In this document: positions 1 to 9,570 of the stretch, piece by piece
How positions within the stretch are numbered: the stretch's first letter is position 1
Layout: every line of letters begins with the position of its first letter
From: Chara braunii
Lineage: Eukaryota; Streptophyta; Charophyceae; Charales; Characeae
Reading direction: 5' to 3'
Length of the DNA stretch: 27,545 bases
Assembly: GCA_003427395.1 (NCBI GenBank)
Contig: BFEA01000548.1
Location: 35,027-62,571 of the forward strand
Position numbers and translations under genes: made by a program
The notes under the pieces: model-generated
Told to the model about the DNA's origin: nothing
What the model saw: the letters and a program-made list of their open reading frames with translations, nothing else
Databases searched by the model: none

Positions 1-153
1 CACAGGATCGCCATCCCTCGATAATGATAATGAGAAGGTCGATAGAGCCGATGTGGTAGGGGAACTGAGGGGCGGCAATCACAAATCAATGTCAGGGGGT
101 GCAGCCCCTCCACAGTCGGATTTCTGGAAGTGTTGGCCGAAACTTGAAACTTT

Positions 154-154
<1 letters not shown>

Positions 155-235
<81 letters not shown>
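155..235. repeat. (CT)n dinucleotide microsatellite
   Basis: An uninterrupted run of about 40 CT repeats (81 bases). It creates Ser-Leu repeat ORFs on one strand and Arg-Glu repeat ORFs on the other; these are artefacts of the repeat and not genes. An uninterrupted tract of this length is expected to vary in length between individuals and assemblies. Confidence 0.97.
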
Positions 236-238
<3 letters not shown>

Positions 239-1194
239 AGTTTCCTGTGTGAGGACGTGTTCATTGACTATCATATGATCGTGTTTGCTATGCAAAACTT
301 TGTCTATCCACTCTGGTAGTTGGTCTGTGTCACCACGAGGCTGAGGGCCTCCGAAACTGTCTGCACCCATGAAAAATGTCGAGGGCCTCAATATGCTCAT
401 AAACGTCAAAAAATTGGCCTTGCTCGAGAATGCATGCCCGCCTTGACGCAGGGCGAGCATATGGGCATGGTTGTGTTTACCCACAACTGTTAGCGTACGG
501 GCAGTTGGTCATAACTTCAGGACAGGCAAATCAAGTATGTAGGTCCAATGTAGGAGACTCGGACACATGCCCATACATGCACCTGCCTAGCCTGGACCAT
601 CATTATTGCATCATATAATTAAGAAATTTTGCCGTAGCATTAAGAACACATGCCCATACATGCGCCTGCCAAGCCTGGAGCTGCACGTTCAAAGGACAAC
701 ACCCTTTCAAGGTACTTCAGTGTGCCTCAGAATCCCTCAAAAGAATTACACATAGCCAACAACACCCCCTCCTACCCCCGCACCCTGTCAATATTGACTC
801 AAACCGCCAGTTGTTCCAAACCTCTTTTTCCAATGTTGATTGTTGTCTGGCCCTAAGAAATCTAAACAGCCGCCACGCATGATTAGCTTGCATTCTGCCC
901 GCCAACCTTTTTATGGCAACCCAACCCATTCAAATGCCCCAAGTTCAGCCCTCCCCCTGCTAAATCGCACTCCTTTCGGTCTCAGTTTGCCTTTTGTGCC
1001 GTTTGGTCTCTCTCAGAGAATTCATTGTCGGCGCAAACATCACAAATGACAAATAAGGATGTACATTGCTGCAGACGCACATACAACTCAGAAACATACA
1101 GTGAAGTCGGGAAAAAACAAATTTGACAGGGTGGGAGATTTCCACTCTTTTTTTACAAATTTTAAACGCATGTTGGCATATAAAAATACCCCCG
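236..1194. other. Non-genic stretch with a 34-bp direct repeat
   Basis: No convincing coding region is visible in about 960 bases. The one clear structure is an imperfect direct repeat at 563-596 and 646-679, which match at 32 of 34 positions and begin ACACATGCCCATACATGC. Their starts are 83 bases apart, so this may be an old two-copy tandem duplication. The short ORFs here have no recognisable domain. Confidence 0.6.
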
Positions 1195-2863
1195 AAAAAT
1201 GACTAATGTAAAATCCCGAAATCCCGAACGCTCGTCGGGATATAATCACCGCCCCAAAAAAACAACCAAGTAAAATTCCGAAATCCCGAAGTGCGGTTTC
1301 GGTACCGAAATCCCGAACGCACGTCGGAATATAATCCCCCCCCCAAAATAATGAAATCGCGAAGTGCATTTTCGGTACTCTAATCCCGAACGCCCGTCGG
1401 GATATAATCACCGCCCCCAAAAAACGACAAAGTAAAATCCCGAAATCCGAAAGTGCGTTTTCGGTACCGAAATCCCGAACACACGTCGGGATATAATCCC
1501 CCCCCCAAAAAAAACGACTAAGTAAAATCCCGATATCCCGAAGTGCGTTTACGGTACCGAAATCCCGAACGCACGTCGGGATATAACCCCCCCCCCCAAA
1601 AAAAACGGCTTAGTAAAATGTCGAAATCCCGAAGTGCGTTTTCGGTACCGAAATCCCGAACGCACGTCGGGATGTAATCACCCCCCCACAAACGACTAAG
1701 TAAAATCCCGAAATCCCGAAGCGCGTTTTCGGTACCGAAGTCCCGAACGCACTTCAGAATATAATCACGCCACAAAAAAAACGACTAAGTAAAATCCCAA
1801 AATCCCGAAGTTCATTTTCGGTACCAAAATCCCGAACACGCATTAGGATATAATCACCGCCCAAAAATAAACGACTAAGTAAAATCCCGAAATCCCAAAG
1901 TGTGTTTTCGGTACCGAAATCCCGAACGCACATCGGGATATAAATCCCCCGGCCAAAAAACACGACCTAATAAAATGCCGAAATCCCGAAGTGCGTTTTC
2001 GGTACCGAAATCACGAACGCACGTTGGGATGTAATCACCCCCTCCAAAAAAAGACTAAGTAAAATCCTGAAATGCATTTTCGATATCGAAATCCCGAACA
2101 CACTTTGGGATATAATAACAACACAAAAAAAACGACCAAGTAAAATCCCGAAATCTCGAAGTGCGTTTTCGGGACCGAAATCCTGAAAGCGCGTCGGGAT
2201 ATAATCACCACAAAAAAAAAAACGACAGAGTAAAATCTTGAAATCCCGAAGTGCGTTTTCGGTACCGAAATCCCGAACACACGTCGAGATATAATCACCC
2301 CCCTAAAAAAACGACCAAGTAAAATCCCGAAATCTCGAAGTGCGTTTTCGGTACCAAAATCCCGAACGCATTTCGGGATATAATCACACCACCAAGAAAG
2401 CGAGTAAGTAAAATCTTGAAATCCTAAAGTCCGTTTTCGGTACCGAAATCCCGAACGTACGTTGGGATATAATCACCGCAAAAAAAAAACGACCAAGTAA
2501 GATCCCGAAATCTCGAAGTGCATTTTCGATACTGAAACCCCGAACGCATGTCGGGATATAATTCCCGCCCCAAAAAAAATGACTAAGTAAAATCCCGAAA
2601 TCTCGAAGTGCGTTTTTGGTACCGAAATCCCGAACGCGCGTCGGGATATTATCACCACCTTCAAAAATCGACTAAGTAAAATCCTGAAATCCCGAAGTGC
2701 GTTTTCGGTACCAAAATCCCGAACGCGCGTCGGGATATAATCACCACCATTAAAAAACGACGAGGTAAAATATCGAAATCCCGAAGTGCGTTTTCGGTAC
2801 CGAAATCCCGAACACACTTTGGGATACAATCCCCCCCCCCCAAAAAAAAAACGATTAAGTAAA
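1195..2863. repeat. Satellite array, about 19 units of 89-90 bp, each an imperfect palindrome
   Basis: A GGTACC core, or a one- to three-base variant of it, recurs at 1301, 1374, 1463, 1553, 1644, 1731, 1820, 1910, 2001, 2083, 2171, 2261, 2350, 2439, 2528, 2618, 2707 and 2797. Spacing is mostly 87-91 bases, with short units of 73 and 82. A partial first unit near 1201-1250 has lost the core by deletion between two ATCCCGAA copies. Each unit also carries GACTAAGTAAAATCCCG, a GGGATATAATCACC segment and a C-run followed by an A-run. In the unit at 1626-1673, 15-base arms (ATCCCGAAGTGCGTT and AACGCACGTCGGGAT, one mismatch) enclose the 12-base palindrome TTCGGTACCGAA plus six bases. Minus-strand ORFs across the array are repeat artefacts. 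Confidence 0.95.
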
Positions 2864-3893
2864 CCGGATGTGCAATTCTGAGATATTCGTGATTGCCCAT
2901 AACTTGTAATTCTCTCAAAAAGGACACTTCGTTGTTTACAAAACACGAACTCATAAATGAACATTTCCTCTTCGCTAGGCCAAACCAAGACTTCGCCAAA
3001 CGTTTTTAGCGATTTCGCCAACCCTTCATAAATAAGTTTCGCTATCCAATTCGGCGTATTTTCCGGGGTCGATTGGTCACAAGTGAGTGGTTATAGTGAA
3101 AGATACGAGAATAGAAAAGAATATAATAATAATAATTATTTTTATTTTTATTTTTATTTTTATTATTACTATTGTCATTGTTTTTGTGATTTCAAAAACG
3201 GAAAACAGATAACAAGACTTGAATTGGGAAGTGGGTTGATAGAGCCAAATGGCAAGAATGTCACAGGGTTCTCACTTATTTTCACCTATTCCCCTGCTCA
3301 TGTAGTGAATACTAAAACCGTCATAGTAAACTAGTGAGTTTGCTGCTCTTATTGATATATTCATCTGATGCAAAAACACTCCTCTATTTAAGCAAGAATT
3401 CAGTCCCCTATTTTGAGACCTTCCGAAGACAAAATCGGTGGATAAAAGCTAAGTTTGGATAATTTAGTTAAAACTCGAAATTAAAATTTTTATTCCCCCC
3501 CCCTCCCCCCTTATAACTCGAAAATAAAGCAGTGTTAGGCGGCACCAGCCGGGGGAAAATTTATTCGGGCGTCCAAAATTTTAGGATGTTTCCCATGGGA
3601 AACCGGTATAAGATGCCCTCAATAACACCCAAATCTTGCATTTTTTACAAAATTTCTTTTAAACTAGGTTAGGAGCTGTCTGATCGGTGGACAACTTTGT
3701 TGGATGTTTGGGATTGAGTTGTACGGAATCTCGAACAACAAAAAATTTTATTTGAATAATGGGGAAAAAAACAAAGGATATCACTGCGTTCTATGGGAGG
3801 GCCCCGCAAAAAAAATTCAGGTTGTTTAGAGCATTAAAAAAATAAAAAAATTAAAAACTTGGCTATAAGGGTACAGGAAGAGGGGTTTCATTC
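2864..3893. other. AT-rich non-genic DNA with a 16-bp palindrome
   Basis: No gene is supported. Near 3120-3172 there is AAT/TTTTA simple sequence. At 3588-3603 lies a perfect 16-base palindrome, GTTTCCCATGGGAAAC. C-runs at about 3495-3511 and several A-runs punctuate the rest. The 83-codon ORF starting at 3083 runs through the AT microsatellite and shows no domain. Confidence 0.6.
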
Positions 3894-4060
3894 ATCGATT
3901 GATTGATTGGCTGCCTTGCATGATTGATAAATGAAACGATTGTTTGTTTGTTTGTTTGATTGATTGAATGATTTAATGATTGATTGATTGATTGATTGAT
4001 TGAATGATTTAATGACTGATTGATTGATCGATTGATTGATTGATATAATGATTGATTGAT
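3894..4060. repeat. (GATT)n tetranucleotide microsatellite, imperfect
   Basis: GATT repeats interrupted by GTTTGTTTG and AATGATTTAATGA segments. This is the left border of the first TGAT plus TCC module. The same tetranucleotide flanks every other long TCC or GGA tract in the window except the 10.3-10.9 kb tract, which lies further away. Confidence 0.9.
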
Positions 4061-4061
4061 C

Positions 4062-4788
4062 TATCGTATCCCCTTTCTACCATCGCCTTCCCCTTCTACT
4101 CCACCTTGTCTGCCCGCTCGTTATGGTCCTTCTCGTTGTACTTGTCGTCCTCCTCCGTCGACTCGTCCTCACTCACACACCTCCTCCATCACCCCCTCCC
4201 CCTCCTCCTCCTCCTCGTCTATCGCCACCTCCTCCATCGCTTCCTCCATTTCCTACTCCTTGTCCTCCATCGCCTACTCCATCGCCTCCTCCTCCATCGC
4301 CTCCTCTCCATCGCCTCCTCCTCCATATCCTCGATTTCCATCGCTGCCTTCATCTCGTACTTCTCCTTTGATTTACTATCCCCCTCCATCTCCTTTTTCT
4401 CCAGAGTCTCCTCCTCTATCGATCCCCTCAGAGCCTCCTCAACCTCCTCCTCCTCCATCTCCTCCTCGTACTCTTCGTCCCTTGCCACGTACTCCTCCTC
4501 CTTGTGGTCCTCCTCCTCCTCCTGCTCGCCCTCCTCTCCTCCTCTTCCTCCTCCTCCATAACCTCCTCATCTTTCGCCTTCTCCTTCGTATCCTCATCCC
4601 CAAAACCTTCTTCTCCATCCCCTACTCCTCCTCCTCCATCGCCTCCTCCATCCCCTTCGGTTCCTCCTCCTCCTATTACTACTCTCTCCTCCTCCCTCCT
4701 CCTCATCCTCCTCCTCTCCCCTACTCCTCTTCCTCCTCCTATTCATCCATCGCCTCCTTCTCCTCCTCCTCCTCCATAGCCTCCTTCA
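4062..4788. repeat. Long pyrimidine tract, degenerate (TCC)n
   Basis: More than 700 bases of almost pure pyrimidine on the plus strand, mainly CTCCTC and CATCGCCTC variants. It produces overlapping Ser/Pro/Leu-rich plus-strand ORFs and Glu/Arg-rich minus-strand ORFs, including a 250-codon one at 4056-4808. Open frames in all phases together with single-residue runs indicate a decayed trinucleotide expansion and not a protein. TGAT microsatellites sit on both sides. Confidence 0.92.
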
Positions 4789-4789
4789 T

Positions 4790-4830
4790 GATTCGATTCA
4801 ATCAATGAATCGAATTGATTAATCGACTGA

Positions 4831-4861
<31 letters not shown>

Positions 4862-4930
4862 AATTGATTGATTGATTAATTGATTGATTGATTAATTGAT
4901 TAATTGATTGATTGATTGATTGATTGATCG
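4790..4930. repeat. (GATT)n microsatellite with a short hairpin at its left edge
   Basis: It begins with an ATTCGATTCAATCAATGAATCG region in which CGATTCA and TGAATCG form 7-base arms, then becomes GATT repeats with TTAATT interruptions. The same GATTCGATTCAATCAA wording occurs in the foldback centred at 9721, which supports a shared origin. Confidence 0.88.
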
Positions 4931-5150
4931 ATAAAAATAAAAGGAAAAAAAAAATAACAGCCACCTTCCTCTACTACTTTGCTACGCTCCTCCTCCTCCT
5001 CCATTATCGCGATGTTATCCTCTGCTTCCTCTTCCTCCAACTCTGCGTCCCGAAGAAAAGTATTACAACTAAAAAATATATAACTCCTTTCATGTTCTGC
5101 GTTGGCGTGAGGTGCGATGGCGGAGGAGGAGGCGGAGGAGGAGGAGGGTG
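4931..5150 (+). repeat. A-tract plus conserved flank of the TGAT/TCC module, ending in a GGA run
   Basis: After the TGAT repeat comes an A-rich tract, then AACAGCCACCTTCCTCTACT and TTTGCTACGCTCCTCCTCC. This corresponds to AACAGACAGCTGCCCTCTTC and CAACCTTGCCACCC at 9788-9823, where it also stands between an A-tract and a TCC tract. At 5103-5150 TTGGCGTGAGGTGCGATGGC leads into a GGAGGA run, similar to GAGGCGTGATGGCGAAGGAG at 10255-10274. Both similarities were read by eye. Confidence 0.65.
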
Positions 5151-5690
5151 GCTGTAGTGGGCCTCTATCTGCCCTGGCTATCCTATTCGGCTATTTTCTT
5201 GTTCGGCCTGTGGGACCAGGCCGTGGCCTGACCCCATAGGCCGTGTGGTGTTTCAATCCAGTCCAGTCCTGCCCGATACCCCTGTCGGTACCAGGCCAGT
5301 GCAGTCCAGTCTAGTCAGTTTGCTGGGGTAAACCCCAGCTGCAGTATGTATTTTGGTTCATTTAGCATTTGCAGACTTTGGAGTACGTGCGTGTTGAGTC
5401 TGCGTCGGACCTGCGCTGTCCCTTCCAGCTCCATCCCAATCTCCTCCTTCCTCCGAGTCAACCCCTCGTGTTGATCCTAACCGACCTTCATCCCGGTGGT
5501 TTCGCCGAACTGGGGAAATTGCTGTAATCCCGATAGCGGGATTTTCAGGGCGGAAACGACGAAAAACAGCGAAAAAAAAGCGGCAACGTGGAGAGGCGGA
5601 CTCGTGGCGAGAAAGGAGACTGTCGAGCCGCCCCCCATGCACCCACGCTGCCCCGCCCTGCCCCACTCCCAGATTATATATTATCAAGAT
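5151..5690. other. Non-genic DNA with two short perfect hairpins
   Basis: No coding region is recognised. GCTGGGGTAAACCCCAGC at 5322-5339 has 8-base perfect arms. AATCCCGATAGCGGGATT at 5526-5543 has 7-base perfect arms. The stretch also holds repeated CCAGTCCAGT and CCAGGCC words at about 5200-5315. ORFs on both strands at 5358-5999 have no recognisable domains. Confidence 0.5.
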
Positions 5691-5699
5691 CCAAGCTGC

Positions 5700-5784
5700 T
5701 ATTACTGCCAGGGTTTGAACCTAGGCAGCTGCCACTCATGTGCGTGCGTGGCCAGTGCCTTAACACACTTGCCAAGGCCACAAT
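5700..5784 (-). repeat. tRNA-derived (SINE-like) segment with A- and B-box matches
   Basis: Read on the minus strand, 5774-5758 is TGGCAAGTGTGTTAAGG, which resembles the A box and D loop of Ser/Leu-type tRNAs. It lies about 33 bases before CTAGGTTCAAACCCTGG at 5724-5708, a good B box (GGTTCAAACC) in a 5-bp T-arm stem containing one G-T pair. The A-to-B spacing suits a type-2 or slightly degenerate tRNA. I cannot form a clean acceptor or anticodon stem, so this is not a functional tRNA gene. It could be the head of a SINE or a tRNA pseudogene. No clear A-rich tail or target-site duplication was found. Confidence 0.45.
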
Positions 5785-6180
5785 CTGAGCTGATATCATG
5801 GCTCGCTGGTGTTGAAGAAGTGCCACGACAGCTATTTACCCCCCCACCCCGTCTGCGAGCAGTGGGCAGCGTGCGGCAAGACAACTATTTGTCGCGCCCC
5901 CCCCCCCCCCTCGTCCCCGGGTGGTCGTGGGTGTTGCCGCCTGCACACGTGACTGGTATCTGGTGCCTATCTGCAGTGCCACGTGGCAGCTTGCTATGAA
6001 TCTTAAAAACCCCTCTGGCTACGGGGCTGCACTACAGTGACATCAGGGTGGCTGATCAAGATCTCAACCCACCGCATATTTTTTTAATTGCAGTGATACC
6101 AGGCCAACAACATCTTAAAGGCCAAGATTTTGTACTGCTCTTGGCCACCGAAGAGCTTGGTATCACCATCCTAACCTACT
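5785..6180. other. Non-genic DNA with a C14 run and a nested hairpin
   Basis: A run of 14 C lies at 5897-5910. A two-layer inverted repeat spans 6093-6166: outer arms GTGATACCA (6093-6101) and TGGTATCAC (6158-6166), inner arms GGCCAAG (6120-6126) and CTTGGCC (6140-6146). The outer 9-base arms are perfect. No gene is seen. Confidence 0.55.
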
Positions 6181-6690
6181 CTTCCCCAACCCCTTTTCTG
6201 CCCTCCTCATAATCTAATCATCCTTTCTAACCCTACCAATACTACCTCCTCCTACCGGCCTCTTCACTCATCTTCCATAACTTTTTTTTTCTCCTCTCCT
6301 CCTCACTCACCATCTTCTACTAATCTCATCTACTCCTCTCCACCTTTTCCATATCCTTCTCTCCCATTCTACCACCCTTCTCTCCCTCCTCCCCCCCCAA
6401 CTACAACCTTATCATCTCCCCCATCTCTCACTTCACTTTTTTTTTCTCTCTCACCTACTTCTCTCTTTCTTCATCACTCTTTCATCCCCCTTTCTCCTCT
6501 ACTTCGATTTTTTCTGGTTTTCTTCTTTTGTTTTTCTCTTTGATTCAAATCTCCTTTAAAAAAAAAAAAAAAACTCGAATTATCTTATTCCCCACCTTCT
6601 TTTCTAATTTTCTGATTTATTTATTTTTTTATTTTATTTTTCTGAAAATTCGAATTTCTTTGTGGCACACTCAAATCTGATTAGGACTTA
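6181..6690. repeat. Pyrimidine-rich then T/A-rich low-complexity DNA
   Basis: From 6181 to 6545 the plus strand is mostly C and T with short words and no fixed period. It is followed by a 16-base A run at 6558-6573 and AT-rich DNA. It differs from the TCC tracts in lacking a trinucleotide period and TGAT flanks. Nothing coding is visible. Confidence 0.7.
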
Positions 6691-6705
6691 GTTATTCTTG
6701 CTTTC

Positions 6706-7093
6706 GGCATACATTTTCACCCCGTGGGGTCAACAAAGTGTTGCCAAAATTTTCTGTTTTTTTTCATACTTAGCATTTTTCAGCACATTTTGACCCCTTG
6801 GGGGTTGGGAAGTGCTGACAAAATCTTCTCATTTTACTTGGCCTTTCTTCTTAACGGCACACTTCGACCCCGTGGGCGTAATAAAATGTTGCTGAAAGTT
6901 TTGAAAAATCCAGCATTTATTTTCTCTTCACCTCCTCATCTACTTATTTATTTATTTATTTTATTTATTTATTTATTTATTTGAAAATGATAGTTTGCGG
7001 CATTGTAAAACTTAGTGTGCTTCTCTTAGTCTCTCCTTCCTCTTTGCATGTTTGTGACCCATTGGGGTAGGAAAATGCTGCCAAAAATTCTAT
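6706..7093. repeat. Four diverged ~50-bp repeats containing GACCCC-NN-GGGG
   Basis: Related segments occur at 6706-6756, 6781-6830, 6854-6903 and 7046-7093. Each has a short purine/pyrimidine lead ending in CACA or similar, then a small palindrome such as ACCCCGTGGGGT, then AAGTGTTGCCAAAATTTTCT or a variant. Start-to-start spacing is about 75, 73 and 192. The last gap contains an inserted (TTTA)n repeat. These look like an old tandem family decaying in AT-rich DNA. Confidence 0.6.
6941..6982. repeat. (TTTA)n microsatellite
   Basis: Roughly ten TTTA repeats with one slip. The run separates the third and fourth copies of the surrounding diverged repeat. Confidence 0.9.
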
Positions 7094-7127
7094 AAAAAAA
7101 AAAATTCTTTCTCTTGTCACCTTTTGC

Positions 7128-7152
7128 TTCTTTCTTTCTTTCTTTCTTTCTA
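7128..7152. repeat. (TTTC)n microsatellite
   Basis: About five to six TTTC repeats, followed by TTTTA-rich sequence and a long T run at about 7190-7209. Confidence 0.85.
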
Positions 7153-7296
7153 TTAGTTATTTTATTTTATTTTTTATTTTTTATCTCGAAATTTTTTTTT
7201 TTTTTTTTCTCCCCCTGCTTTCTATGTTCGTCATTTTCTTCTTTTCTTTGCTTGATTAGGTTACCGTTACTCAAGCCTAATCTCCCCTAAGTCTCG

Positions 7297-7330
7297 TTAG
7301 GGTCTTCTTAGGGTTTATCTAGGGTTTAGG
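7297..7330 (+). repeat. Telomere-like TTAGGG/TTTAGGG motifs
   Basis: Four G-triplet words in 34 bases: TTAGGG, TTAGGGTTT, TAGGGTTT and TAGG. They match the plant telomere repeat TTTAGGG and the telo-box (AAACCCTA) found in many plant promoters. The run is too degenerate to be a telomere. It sits about 320 bases before the gag remnant and could be a promoter-type telo-box or chance. Confidence 0.4.
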
Positions 7331-7648
7331 ATTTTCCTACCCTCTCACCCAACTTTTTCGGCTCCCTCCTTCGAGCACCCTAAACCTGAATGGATCCTCC
7401 CCTTTTGCGCGGATTGACGCATTTGTCTCACAAACAACCCGCATAATCCGAGGCGAGCCGACCCACACCTACTCACTTCGCTCCCGTTGTCCCCTTCCTG
7501 TTACCGGTGGACCCCTTTCTCCATACACTCCTGTGAAACCTACCTCCCTTTCCCCTCTGGCCATGGAAGGGCGTACATCTGAGAAGATCGTGCGGCGCCG
7601 CCTACCTCTCAGGCGTCCGCACAACCAGCGGTCCAGAGTCAGACTTCA

Positions 7649-9570
7649 ATGGATCTTGAGACCGTCCTTGCGGCCCTTCGTGCACCTATGCAAGCGCGAC
7701 ACGATGCTTTTGCCCCCATGCGAGCGCAACTCAACACGCTTGCCCTTGATGCCAACCGCCTCAAGGATTCTCCTCATCGCTCCTTCAGCGCTCCCACACC
7801 CCATTCCCTACCGGTTCACTGGCCGGTTCCCCACGATTCCGGCGACACGGACGTGGTGGTTCTTCCACCCTGGCGGCTCAGGCCCAACACTCCCCCTCAA
7901 CAGTGGTGAGTGCCGCTACCGCTCAGACCACCCCATCTGTTGCGGCACTCCTCCCCGTCTGTGTCGCCCCTGCCGTCTCTGCCGATGTTGTAGGTACTGT
8001 GGTCCAGAGACCATCATCTGGCCCGCCAGTTTCATCGACACATTCCAGTGTTGCTTCCCAGCTTCCCACATTGGTTGCGGTACTACGGTTCCGCCCACTC
8101 CTCCTCGCCTTTGTCCCCACCCTCCCACAACAGGGCTCCCGAAGTCTAGGATTCCCCCTCCCACTCGGATAACCCCTCCGCCTCCTCCAACCCCGACCCC
8201 GCGCACCCAGCGAGTGGTTGCTTTGTAGGCCTCCATTGCCCAGGCTCAGGCAGAGATCCTTGCCTTGAGTTAGCCTCGCCCTTCACAGGGTGCTTACCCT
8301 TCTTCTTCTTCTACCATCTCTTCGGCTCCCATGATGCCGGCTCGTTCTGAGACAGCTTCCCGCAGTCGTTGCCTCTACATCGGCTGGTCCATCTGCCAGT
8401 GGCCACGGTATACAGCCTTCCCCCACCTTTGCTCCTGCAGCGGCCCCGACTTTCGCCGCCTCACTGCAGGCGGCGTGGTCTCTCTACCCCCGCCATCAGC
8501 ACGGCGGACATCCTTTTGTGTGCACCTCGGATATTCCCTGTTATGATGGCACATCCCGTGTCTCTCGCTGGTTGCAGATAGCAATACACACGCTCTCATT
8601 GACGACCACCCGTCAGGAGTTGTGGTGTGATGTGCTCGCAACCAAATTGCGAGGCAGCCCTTCCACTGGGTGCGAGAATTATTATACCCAGCGCCTCCGC
8701 GTGGGTGAGGTCCCCACTCTTGCAGACTTTGCTGCCTTCCTCCAGGACCGCTTTGGCGCTCGCCACGACGCCACTGACGCCTTAGACCGGGGCACCCAGA
8801 GCCGATGGTCTGGCTCCTCTTCCCGTCTGACCTCGAAAGTCACATTCGGGTGTTTAAGGACGCCCTCCTTGTTTGCGTTGAGACGTTCCTCTCGGAGGTC
8901 ACCTGCACTGACCGGTTCCTTCTAAGTCTTCCGACTGACTACCGCAAAGAGCTATAAAGGCGATCCTTTTCTTCCGCGGAGCAGGCATACAAGGCTGCAT
9001 GTCACTACAAGAGGATGTGCAATTGTTTCTCCATTGCCCCGTCTTCTCCGCGATCCACTCACACGACACTACTTGCGGTCGATCCTCTTTCTCCTGTCGT
9101 TTTCACCGACCAGCTCGGCCACCAGCGCTATTCGCTCGGCGCTATAGTTCTTTCGAGTATGGCGAGGACGCCTGAGCCGAGCTTGACCCTACCTTTGAGG
9201 ACATTTCCAAGAACATCGAGCTTCAGAATGTCATTTAGTACCACTTGGATGACGACACTGTCCCTGTGGCCGAGCATTTGCAGATGGCGATGTCCGCCAT
9301 GGATCGTGCACACAGTTGGGTTGCATAGGCTGGCGCCCGCACGTTCACGGTCCTCCTCAGATAAACCTTTCGCAGGGTTTCGTCCCTCATCAAGGAGCTC
9401 TATCTCATGAGGAGCGCACCGCCCTCGAGGCTCGTCGCGGTTGTCTTCGCTGCCGCCAGGATGGACACACCTCTTCACGGTGTTCATACCATGCTGCCCT
9501 CTATCGACACTACCATGCTGCCCTCTATCGACACTATGCTGACATTGCTCGTCAGTGCCGATCTCAACAA
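7649..9570 (+). pseudogene. Orphan retrotransposon gag remnant (capsid-like region plus CCHC zinc knuckle)
   Basis: This is the nucleocapsid/capsid part of an LTR retrotransposon, which would package element RNA in cytoplasmic particles. The reading frame jumps between phases. At 7649-7909 there is an alpha-helical N-terminal segment beginning MDLETVLAALRAPMQARHDA. At 7903-8172 follows an Ala/Ser/Val/Pro-rich linker. At 8518-8790 a capsid-like block holds YDGTSRVSRWLQ, TRQELWCDVLATKLRG and FAAFLQDRFGARHDAT, the pattern of the Retrotrans_gag family (YDG..V..WL, then ..W...L.., then F...L..RFG). A perfect zinc knuckle, CLRCRQDGHTSSRC (C-x2-C-x4-H-x4-C), lies at 9442-9483. No protease or RT follows; a foldback begins at 9571. 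Stops and at least three frameshifts make it non-functional. Assignment to gag is firm; Ty3/gypsy versus another LTR type is less so. Confidence 0.75.
9489..9536 (+). repeat. Perfect 24-bp tandem duplication after the zinc knuckle
   Basis: CCATGCTGCCCTCTATCGAC plus ACTA occurs twice back to back (9489-9512 and 9513-9536) with no mismatch. A third start (ATGCT) follows. In the zinc-knuckle frame it repeats the residues YHAALYRH. Perfect identity inside a decayed gag implies a recent slippage event. Confidence 0.92.

Noticed and set aside
1195-2863. CRISPR array
   Set aside because: Units are contiguous 89-90 bp satellites without unique spacers of fixed size, and the DNA is eukaryotic in character.
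1088-3021. Minus-strand ORFs with repeated FGTENALRDFGILLSR-like words
   Set aside because: Each repeat of the peptide is one satellite unit; 89-90 bp units shift frame and stops are frequent.
4056-4808. 250-codon Ser/Pro-rich ORF
   Set aside because: It lies wholly within a TCC tract, and the other frames on both strands are also largely open.
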